From: Doris montereyensis
Taxonomy: Eukaryota; Mollusca; Gastropoda; Nudibranchia; Dorididae
Reading direction: 5' to 3'
DNA: 64,000 nucleotides
Assembly (NCBI GenBank): GCA_037039925.1
Contig: JAXRKP010001366.1
Location: forward strand, 53,501 to 117,500
Position numbers and translations under genes: made by a program. The stretch's first letter is position 1. Each line of letters begins with the position of its first letter. Below, in pieces: positions 54,749-64,000 of the stretch. Below the pieces are notes generated by a model, which was not told the origin of the DNA, ran no database searches, and worked only from the letters and a program-made list of their open reading frames with translations.

Positions 54749-55040
54749 AGTTCCTTCAAGACCCTTAAGGTCCATGTGGCCGGAGCGTATCGGTTTCTAT
54801 AGCGTGAAGCGGAACAGGTGACAATAATCCCTCCTGGCCAGGACACTAGTCTGACGCAGGTTTTTACAGGCAAGCTAGTACTTGTACCCATCTGCCCATG
54901 GGTAGAGTGGGGGAAATGGGTGTTAAGTGTCTTTCCTAGGGAACACAACGTCGGACCTGGCATTGCTAAGATTCGAACTCGGGACCTCATGATCCCCAGT
55001 CCGGCGTCGTAACCGCTCGGCCACCGACGCCACTTAATCA
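54749..55040 (-). repeat. tRNA-derived SINE family 2, nested in a LINE
   Basis: Nearly full copy: AAGTTCCTTCAAGACCCTTA to the complement of GGTGGCCGAGCGGTTACGAC. AAAACTAAAA occurs at 54739-54748 and 55052-55061, with ACCTGC before each, an imperfect target duplication. It splits the LINE 5' region. Confidence 0.85.
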
Positions 55041-55228
55041 CCTGCTTACACAAAACTAAAAGATTCCAAGACCCACATATGAGACACCCGGATTGACCTC
55101 TCAAAGACAATCCTGGAAACCAACAAGGACTACGATTTTTGGAACATAGAATGTTAAGGCAATAAATAGAACTGAGTTAAAACTAGCTGAAGAAATGGAA
55201 CATTTTAAAGTATATATTTTGGCTTCCA
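55041..55228 (+). mobile_element. LINE 5' fragment (right of nested SINE)
   Basis: GACCTCTCAAAGACAATCCT, ACGATTTTTGGAACATAGAA and TTTTAAAGTATATATTTTGG parallel 48085-48165 plus 50215-50255, showing the uninterrupted order of the endonuclease start. Cut at 55228 by the 29-bp array. Confidence 0.78.
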
Positions 55229-55725
55229 TCGATGTAGTATTATGCGCCTCCATCCCATGATGCAGTATGTATGTGCTTCGACCCACTAATACAGTATGTC
55301 TGTGTTGGCTTCCATTCACTGGTGAAGAAAGTGTGTGCTTCCGTCAGATGGTGCAGTATGTGTGTGCTCCCATCCATATAAATGCAGGAAGTATGTGCTT
55401 TCATCCACTTATGCAGTATTATGTGCTTTCATCCACTTATGCAGTATTATGTGCTTTCATCCACTTATGCAGTATTTTGCTTCCATATACTAATGCAGTA
55501 TTATTTGCTTCCATCTACTAATGCAGTATTATGTGCTTCCATCCACTAGTGCAATTTGTAAGTGTTTCCATCCACTAATGTAGTACGTTTCTGTTTCTAT
55601 CTACTGATGCAATATGTCTATGTTTCCGTCCACTAATGCAGTATGTCCATGTTTACATCTACTATTGCAATATGTCTATGTTTCCATCTACTATTGCAGT
55701 ATGTCTATGTTTCCATCTACTATTT
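55229..55725 (+). repeat. 29-bp minisatellite, left arm
   Basis: Degenerate units of ATGCAGTATGTCTATGTTTC followed by CGTCCACTA. Ends exactly where the TIR element begins and resumes at 59929. Confidence 0.93.
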
Positions 55726-55890
55726 AGTCGGGCAGATGAGAAAGGTGTCTATCGTCCCCCCCCCCCCCAGGATCCTTCCAAACCACTTTTAAAATACACT
55801 TATCTATATTTTACATTAGATTATTGATGTTCCCAGATTTAAAAATTGCACGTTCTTTTTCTAGACGGAGTTGAAAGCTTTCAATCCTGC
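55726..55890 (+). repeat. Left terminal inverted repeat of the 4.2-kb element
   Basis: Starts AGTCGGGCAG and contains a 15-C run, then CAGGATCCTTCCAAACCACT and GATGTTCCCAG. Complementary with gaps to 59795-59928. Confidence 0.8.
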
Positions 55891-56303
55891 AAGCGAAAAA
55901 TTTAACGCGGTTCGCAGCTAAGCGAGCACCGGTCTGTGTTTACAAATTAAAAATTAGAAGTCTATTCATCAGTGATGGATTTAAATACTCTTTTCGCATA
56001 ATTTCATTATAAATGATTATTCACTGTTCTTAGATACATAGAACGCCCGCTGGCGAAGCTCTATTTCAAGAATACAAGCTCATCTAAAACTAAAACAGGT
56101 AATTATGATTTACACACTACACTTAGATCTAGATCTAAACAAGTCATAAAATGTAGGTCGTGTTTGACCTTGTTTTGGACAGACTGCTGTGTAGTCAGTC
56201 ATCTCGGCTAAAATTAGCCATAACTGCTATTTTTATTGCATTATTTGTTTAGTATTTTATATTCATATAAAATGAAAACTATTATCTTAAAATACTGCAA
56301 TCT

Positions 56304-59300
56304 GTGTTTATTTTAAAATGTGCATCTGCTTTTGGCACACAACGAAGCAGGCAACACCGAGATGTCGACGGATGGGGATTCCCATTTGCCTCGCACGGTG
56401 TAACGTTACGTTTTGCATGGAGAGTGTATTTGGTTTGGTTAATAAGTCGTCTTGTTGGAAGTAAAGATAGACAGAATATGCCAGGATTTGGAGGCTTTGT
56501 CTCAGCTACCGGCGTGGTACCATCCTCAAAAACAACTGTTGCATATTATCCCAGCATCACTGAGCCAATAACAGAATACAATGTCGTAAAAGAAGTATTG
56601 AGAAGAAGCCAAAAGGCAACGCAAGAAGTGCAACAGAAATATACCATAATAACGTTTGATCTTGGTGTTGTAATGAAAGCCATGCCCATTATATGGAATG
56701 AATGTTTGAAAAACCCAGAAGCACCTCAAGAATACAACAACCACATAATACTCATTGGGACATTCCACGTTATTATGAATTATTTGAATATGCTTGGGAA
56801 GAAGATGGCGGGTTCAGGATATTCCGAGATCATCCTTGAGGCAAATTTAGCCACGGCCGGGTGTTTGAAAGGCGTGATGTGTGGCAAACAGTTTAATAAA
56901 TCAATCTGGTGTCTAAAAATTGTGTGTGAAGCGTTGGAGCGTCTTCTGCTAGATGCTTTCATTGAACAAAGGACTGAATCTGCTTCTGACTCAGAAGTCT
57001 TCTCGAGTTTGATAACATTGATTAGTGATCCCTCAAATGTGAAATTGAAGGAAGTCATTGCTGATAAAAATGTTCAAAAATATCTAAACGACTACATGGA
57101 TTTTAAGGAGGAAGTACGGAATGGAACACTTGGCAAAACTGCACAATTCTGGATCTCTTTCCTTGACTGTGGTGAAAATGTATTCATGTTGCTGTATGCT
57201 GTAAAAATTAACTTTGTCCCTGTCTACCATACTGCTTTGAGCGATATGGCGCCACTATTCTTTAGCTTTGGAGGAATGAATTACTCTCGGTATCTGACGT
57301 GGTTTGATATGTTTTTACTGAATATTGATTACTCACATCCAGGTGCAATGGAGTTGATTAAAAGTGTGCAATCTCTGTTGCAAGGTCAATGATTCCAGGA
57401 AATAGGTGCGCGGTAGACAAAACCATCGAAGAAACATTCATGAAGTTTTCCAAAAGCAGCTGTGGAGCAGGTGGTGCTGGTGTTACAGGACTGTTGGAGA
57501 ATTATGGAGCCTACCAAAGATGGGTCAAAACAACATCAGAGAGAGCGAAGTATTTTGAATCCACTCTTGAAATGTGCGGTTTTCCGAACAGTGATGAGTC
57601 TAAACAAGGGAGGCATTATGAGCAGTCAATTTCAGAAATAGAAAGAAGTGAAGCTGCAGTTCAACGAACTGTTAGGGCAATTAGAGGTTTCCTTAATCCG
57701 TTTGCAATAGAGGATAAGAGCCATCTGTATGTGCTTTCTTCTGGATCTCCCACTCCACCTGATGTAACAGATAATGTTTTGAGGGCCGGGCAAATCGGTT
57801 GCACCGAAAGAGACAAATTTATTGATCAAAGATTAAAATGTACAGCTGAAGAACACAAAGACTTTTTCGACAGAGTAAAACAACTGAAGTTAAAAACAAA
57901 TGGAAAACACAAATAAAATAACAAAATTTACAAATTCAAAGGGGAAAATTATTCAAATCAAAGAACAAGGGGATTTAGCTTTTCAACTTTTAGTCAAGTC
58001 TCAATTGTTAGCAGAACCAATCAGCATTGAAGAAATGATGACATATTGCCTGACACCAGTCCCGCATTGCTTGGGTACACCAGACGGGTTTATGGCCAAG
58101 ACAAACAAAGCTACCGCAGTTCAGTTTGTTGCACGTGATGCACATGATTCTATTTATCCATCTTCAACCAGAGGCGAAACCATTTACATTGAAGATGGGA
58201 ATGTTGTATTTTATACACTCAAGGAGTTGCAGCCAACGTTTGAGTTGATATGTTTACAGGTCCTTGACAGATTAGCAAAGAAGACGGACGTTATTTTTCA
58301 ACGAATTCGTATAAACGATATTCCATTAAAGCACAGGAAAAGACTTCGTCGTGGAGTGAGTGAGAAGTTCATCATTGAAGGAATACACCAGAGGAAACCT
58401 GCAGACTTCAAATTATTTCTTCAAAATGATGAAAACAAAGTGCAATTTATCAATTTGATGGAATGCGTCTGGGGAGGGCAACGTGCCGCAAAAAGACTTC
58501 AGGGAAGAAATGTCTTCTTTGTCAATCAAGGTGTGGTTCATCAGATGGTATCTGAAGATGGTGAGACTGTGCAGCCCTTAGAAATTCATGAATTGCGGTC
58601 AAACCAGGAAGAAAGTGACACCAGAATAATCCTGTACCTGAATCATGCCAAGGTAAATAAGTACAAACAGGCCGTCGTGTCCTCACCCGACAGTGATGTT
58701 TTTTTCATCCTCCTACACCTTGTACACCATTTGGCACCTCTGGTTGTTTTCTTTGACACAGGTTTTGGATCACACAAGCGCCTTTACAACATGTCTGAAT
58801 TGGCTGAAGATCTTGGACAAGTACATTGTGCTGCTCTTTTAGGTCTCTACTGCTTTACAGGAGAGGACTGCAATTGTGCTTTCCGAGGAAAAGGAAAGGT
58901 GATACCCATAAAGAAACTGAGAAGAAACCTGTGTACAAAGAAGCTTTTGGAAAACTAGGCTGTTCATGGAATGTTCAGGATAACATCATTGACAAACTCG
59001 AAACGTTCGTCTGCTACATGTATGGGTTCCCCAGAATGAAAAGCGTTAATGCAGTAAGAGCCCTCATGTTGAAAAAGATGGTAGGAGAAACAAATCAACT
59101 ATCAAAGTCCTCCAGAGTTGACATTGCTCGGCTTCTGCCTTGCAGACAATCGCTAGTACCTCATATATTGCGTGTGAACTACCGTGTGCGTCAGTGGAAA
59201 CTAGCAGATGTTGGGATATATGAGATGCCACCTGCAACAGACCATGGATGGATGACTGGAGAGATGGGGCTTTCAGAGCCGGTCTGGACACAAGACAAGA

Positions 59301-59446
59301 TTCTTCCATCAAATCTTGAAGACCTTCTAGAAGCTGCAACTCAAACACAGTCAGATGACGACCACTCAGATGATGGAGGGACATGGGAAGATGATTCAGA
59401 TCCGTCCGAGGTGGAGAACGAAGATGATTTGTATGAGCTACACTAA
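56304..59446 (+). pseudogene. Large PIN/FEN-like nuclease-type protein of the TIR element, three frame breaks
   Basis: Four overlapping open readings (56304-57392, 57389-57916, 57900-58958, 58826-59446) form one protein of about 1,000 residues. Landmarks are YTIITFDLGVVMKAMPIIWN, GTFHVIMNYLNMLGKKMAGS, LSDMAPLFFSFGGMNYSRYL, MIPGNRCAVDKTIEETFMKF, AYQRWVKT, LTPVPHCLGTPDGF, SNQEESDTRIILYLNHA, SSPDSDVFFILLHLVHH, VFFDTGFGSHKR and FTGEDCNCAFRGKGKV, with an acidic C-terminus. Asp/Glu in the DTR, SPDSD, FDTG and TGED blocks fit a PIN-like acidic site. Similar proteins are, from memory, numerous in cnidarian and mollusc genomes without a described function. The frame changes lie at an A run (57360-57363), at AAA (57898-57900) and near 58915-58925. 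Role in transposition is inferred only from the flanking TIRs. Confidence 0.8.
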
Positions 59447-59794
59447 ACTTGTAATCAGCTGATTTATTTACTACTTTTCAAAACTAACCGCTTTACTAAC
59501 AAAAAGGTATTTTAAAGGCGATTAAGTTTCATTAACCTATTACTACCGGGTACTATATGTCTGTGGTTAATCATTTTAGCTTCCTCATCAATTTAGGGTA
59601 ATCATTCAAAAACGCGGTCAATTTTTAGATTTTTTACATTATCTTGGTTACGAATCAACGGGTATTCATATAACCGGCATAATTGAACTTATCTTGTTGA
59701 GACCTTTTATTTGATACCCTACTTGGGCATGTTTTGTCGCTTTAGACTTTTGATATTTTTCGTGTCAATTTTTAGAACGCATTTCATGTTTTAT

Positions 59795-59928
59795 GCGCTG
59801 TAACTCCTAAAAGTGCAACTTTTAGTTTTGGGAACATCCAAAAGTGAATTCAGGGATTCAAAATCTATCAAAATAAGTTAGTTTGGTAGGATCTGGGGGG
59901 GGACGACGTTTAGTATATGTACCTCCTT
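59795..59928 (-). repeat. Right terminal inverted repeat of the 4.2-kb element
   Basis: Contains AAAAGTGCAACTTTTAGTTT, TGGGAACATCC, GTTTGGTAGGATCT and an 8-G run with ACGACG, mirroring the left end. Confidence 0.8.
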
Positions 59929-61192
59929 TACTAATTGCAGTATGTCTATGTTTCCACCCACTAATGCAGTATGTCTATGTTTCCGTCCACTAATGCAGTA
60001 TGTCTATGTTTCCGTCCACTAATGCAGTATGTCTATGTTTCCGTCCACTGATGCAGTATGTCTATGTTTCCGTCCACTAATGCAGTATGTCTATGTTTCC
60101 GTCCACTAATGCAGTATGTCTGTGTTTCCGTCCACTAATGCAGTATGTCTGTGTTTCCGTCCACTAATGCAGTATGTCTATGTTTCCATCTACTATTGCA
60201 GTATGTCTATGTTTCTATCAACTAATGCAATATGTCTATGTTTCCGTCCACTAATGCAATATGTCTATGTTTCTATCAACTAATGCAATATGTCTATGTT
60301 TCTATCAACTAATGCAATATGTCTATGTTTCTATCTACTAATGCAATATGTCTATGTTTCTATCAACTAATGCAATATGTCTATGTTTCTATCAACTAAT
60401 GCAGTATGTCTATGTTTCTATCAACTAATGCAATATGTCTATGTTTCTATCAACTAATGCAATATGTCTATGTTTCTATCAATTAATGCAATATGTCTAT
60501 GTTTCTATCAACTAATGCAATATGTCTATGTTTCTATCAACTAATGCAATATGTCTATGTTTCTATCAACTAATGCAATATGTCAATGTTTCTATCTACC
60601 AATGCAGTATGTCTATGTTTCTATCTACTAATGCAGTATGTCTATGTTTCTATCTACCAATGCAATATGTCTATGTTTGCAGCCACTAATGCCGTATGTC
60701 TATGTTTACAGCCACTAATGCCGTATGTCTATGTTTCCAGCCACTAATGCCGTATGTTTCCAGCCACTAATGCCGTATGTCTATGTTTACAGCCACTAAT
60801 GCCGTATGTCTATGTTTACAGCCACTAATGCCGTATGTCTATGTTTACAGCCACTAATGCCGTATGTCTGTTTACAGCCACTAATGCCGTATGTCTATGT
60901 TTACAGCCACTAATGCCGTATGTCTATGTTTCCAGCCACTAATGCCGTATGTCTATGTTTCCAGCCACTAATGTTTCTATGTTTCTATCAACTAATGCAG
61001 TATGTCTATGTTTTTATCTACCAATGCAGTATGTCTATGTTTTTATCTACCAATGCAGTATGTCTATGTTTCTATCTACCAATGCAATATGTCTATGTTT
61101 TTATCTACCAATGCAATATGTCTATGTTTGTATCTACCAATGCAATATGTCTATGTTTTTATCTACCAATGCAATATGTCTATGTATCTATA
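59929..61192 (+). repeat. 29-bp minisatellite, right arm (~43 units)
   Basis: Clustered variants: CGTCCACTA units (59950-60180), TCTATCAACTAATGCAATAT units (60200-60600), ACAGCCACTAATGCCGTATG units (60670-60970) and TATCTACCAATGCAATATGT units (61010-61190). Confidence 0.95.
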
Positions 61193-61735
<543 letters not shown>

Positions 61736-62420
61736 TTTATTGAGCGCCTCTCATCCACTGAAATGTTTGATAGTGCTTCAAGTAAAACATCATTGACACA
61801 ATTACAGATTATATAAAAGGCACAGCAAAATTATGTTAGGTACAATTTAAAAACACGACATGTTTCATAAAACAGCTTTTAAACTATGAGGAACAAAAAG
61901 CTCTCATAAAAAGTTCGGTCTTAAATTTTTTTAAATTTGAAATGAAGGGCTGCTTCTTGGTTTGAAAAAATATTTATTCCATAAACTAAGGGCAACATGA
62001 CTGATCAGCTTTTGATGATGTTTTAGTTGGCATGGTGATCAAGAGGGAATTTGATGATCTTAATACTCTTTTAAGTTGGTGAAAACTGACCAAAGCTCTT
62101 GTACATAGGATGGGGCAAGATCGTTTAAACATTTGTAACAATAACAAAGGATCTTAAAATGTATCCTGTAACTTACTGGGAGCCAGTGTAGTTCTTTTAA
62201 TACTGACGTAATTGGCTCACTTTGTTTAGTTAAGCTAATTAGCATAGCTATCTTTTTCTGAAGGTGTTTAAATCTCTGAATCAAATATTTTGGTGCAGAT
62301 GTGAAGAGAGCATTGCAATAATTCATACGACTAAGAATAAATGATATAACAAGCATTGGTGTTGTTGCTTGGTCTAAAATAAATCGTATCTTGCTAATTT
62401 TCTTCAAATCAAAATTGATC
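61736..62420 (-). mobile_element. CR1/L2-like LINE 3' part
   Basis: The minus strand reads MKKISKIRFILDQATTPMLV, ILSRMNYCNALF, LQKKIAMLISLTKQSEPITS and LKELHWLPVSYRIHFKILCY, the standard RT C-terminal region, open for 115 residues (62407-62060). The 3' non-coding end GAGCGCTCAATAAATGCATT-like runs into the AAT repeat at 61735. Confidence 0.82.
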
Positions 62421-62635
62421 TATAGCATATATGAAGTTCCATCGAATGTAGTATTATGTCTTTATCTCCAACTATTAATGTATTTTGTTTTGGTTCCAAT
62501 CGACCTGTATACAATAACATATCATGATTGTCTACTCCCCCTTTTATTTCCTTTTCATAAGCCAGACATATTCGTCTCTCTGCTCCACTCACCGTAGACG
62601 GTTGACAGGTGCTATCGATAGGTTCTTTTTAAACT

Positions 62636-62995
62636 TATTTGATTTGATTTACCTACCTACATCCACAGCTAAGGTGATCTCTGTTTTTAGCCAGCAAGAT
62701 TCTTGTTTTTGCCCGGATTGCCTTGTAAACAGCCAAGGATCTTTATTGTGCACAGAGTGTTGTGATCTGCACACTGGACCTCCTTTTATCGTCCGTCTCC
62801 GATGGGACTAGGCTTATCGATCTACCTACCAGGACCAGGGGGTGGGGTGTGTGTGTATGTGTGGGGGTGGGGGTGGGGGGGTGGGGGTGGTTGTATTAAA
62901 AAATACTTGAGAAAAATTTTTCGATCATCGGTGGGGGCTTGAACCCATGATTGAGAGGCGGACACCTTACGGTTTTTGGACTACTGAATCCCCCT
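62636..62995 (-). repeat. tRNA-derived SINE family 1 with G-rich expansion
   Basis: The complement has GATTCAGTAGTCC (A box), CATGGGTTCAAGCCCCC (B box), CCTAGTCCCATCGGAGACGG and the AAATCAAATAA end. 62838-62893 is an internal GGGGGTG expansion absent from the other copies. Confidence 0.78.
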
Positions 62996-64000
62996 GCTAG
63001 CAATTGGTCCTATTACTTTTCCTACACTCTTACACTCATCTTTTATCTTGCTGTTTCTCCCTTAATTCACCTTGAGATCACTGCATATGGTAGGCGAGTC
63101 GGCGGGGTAAATTTCAATAAAACAAAATACACAAACAAATCTTCAATCACCTCCTATCCCATTATGTACTTGCAAGACCCTCAAAGTCCCCATGTATATG
63201 TTCCAGTATTAGCCAGTATGATCACACTAACCTCATTCGACTCTTTTAGGTAATGATTATCGCATTTTTAAGTACACCGGTTTCATTGAGGCGGTGCTCT
63301 GCACTTACATATTCATAGAGCCGTAACGATAATGTTTCAGAAAAGGACGCACTTTTCAGAGGAACGGTGGGAAAGTCGGTCTTGTATTTATTTTTTTTTC
63401 TGAAAATCGACAGACACTGTCATGATATTGGCTGTCGTGACCTACTGCGTCGGATGATTTCACTCTAATGACGTAGTATATATATGTATAAATAGCACCT
63501 AAATGGTTGGATTCAAATTCGCTTTGAGCTGAGATCATTCAGATCATTCATGTTCCCTTTTCTTTCTTTCTTTCTTTCTTTCGTTCTTTCTTTCAATGGA
63601 AAAAAAAGATTTATTACATTTACGTACCTGCTACTGTGCAACATTATGAACCCGTAAGAGTTACAGGTCTACCAGGTCTACCCTCCCCTTTTCTTTTCGG
63701 AAATCATCATAGATGTAAAAGTCGACCCAAATCGTTTTTAACCAATTTGAGTATACCAATGTAGGCCCACTATATGTAGGTTTCTATTTCTATTAGATCT
63801 TTTTTTCAGGATTCAAACGCTGCAAGTTGTGGAGTTGTAAGGCCTTTGAGTTCGAGGCTCCACTGTTTGCCTTCTTTACAAAGACGAATTCCACTGAATA
63901 CTCTATGCTTGAAATTTATCAACGTCATGTCGGCTATCAATGTCAAAAGCCGTCACAATATAGCTAATAGAGAGTTGAAACATGATGTATTGAAGTGCTG
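62996..64000. other. Intergenic, no gene recognised
   Basis: 63000-63125 belongs to the weak dispersed repeat shared with 41030 and 45190. A CTTT run lies at 63558-63593. No splice-flanked coding segment was found to the window's end. Confidence 0.4.

Larger units (their letters stand above)
55726..59928 (+). mobile_element. 4.2-kb TIR DNA element encoding a PIN-like nuclease family protein
   Basis: It interrupts the 29-bp array. The direct repeats TACTATTT (55718-55725) and TACTAATT (59929-59936) fit an 8-bp duplication with one change. Imperfect inverted ends extend about 130-160 bases. Paired left and right-complement blocks are TCGTCCCCCC / TCGTCCCCCC, AGGATCCTTCCAAACCACTT / AGATCCTACCAAACTAACTT, GATGTTCCCAGATTTAAAAA / GATGTTCCCAAAACTAAAAG and TTGCACGTTCTT / TTGCACTTTTAG. 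One large broken gene (56304-59446) fills the interior. It has no LTRs and no poly-A tail. The superfamily is not assigned; 8-bp duplications occur in hAT, but no hAT transposase motif was seen. Confidence 0.82.

Noticed and set aside
57389..57916. Separate genes in the TIR element
   Set aside because: The four readings meet at single-base slips where one continuous protein is expected, so they are parts of one gene.

Overview
This window is nuclear DNA of an animal. The genes have GT-AG introns and metazoan orthologues, and the sequence between them is dense with tRNA-derived SINEs, APE-type LINEs, an LTR retrotransposon, small TIR elements, microsatellites and minisatellites. The repeat style and protein similarity suggest a lophotrochozoan, most likely a mollusc. 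That is inference; no species is claimed. There is no bacterial operon, CRISPR array, rRNA or unambiguous tRNA gene.

Host genes. (1) 76-5455, minus strand: the first five coding exons of a USP3-like ubiquitin protease (Zn-finger UBP part); the catalytic part lies beyond the left edge. (2) 15329-35554, plus strand: a 13-exon SERINC (serine incorporator) gene whose exon phases all agree. It has two single-base homopolymer shifts in conserved exons and an unusually long C-terminal tail that stops early at TGA-GTC-TAG. (3) 49265-50181, minus strand: an intronless PPT1-like palmitoyl-protein thioesterase. It is a processed retrocopy with a poly-T side, a polyadenylation signal and a target duplication, inserted in the endonuclease domain of a LINE.

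Mobile DNA. 5.5-15 kb holds microsatellites, local duplications, two ~34-bp palindromic insertions with 8-bp duplications, and a 3.2-kb Gypsy-like element (9423-12662) with 200-bp LTRs and most of RT/RNase H deleted. SERINC introns hold a sense LINE, antisense LINE pieces, SINEs and a 30-bp minisatellite. Downstream of SERINC lie minisatellites with units of 46, 33-44, 22 and 41 bp, two small TA-flanked TIR elements (38490-38937, 41927-42106), and then the LINE carrying PPT1.

The most notable object is a 4.2-kb element (55726-59928) with long imperfect terminal inverted repeats, flanked by near-identical 8-bp direct repeats. It is inserted cleanly into a 29-bp minisatellite and carries one broken gene for a large protein with a PIN/FEN-like nuclease-type signature. 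This resembles an autonomous DNA transposon of a type I cannot name. The 47.7-61.2 kb region is a nest of insertions whose order can be read from the junctions.
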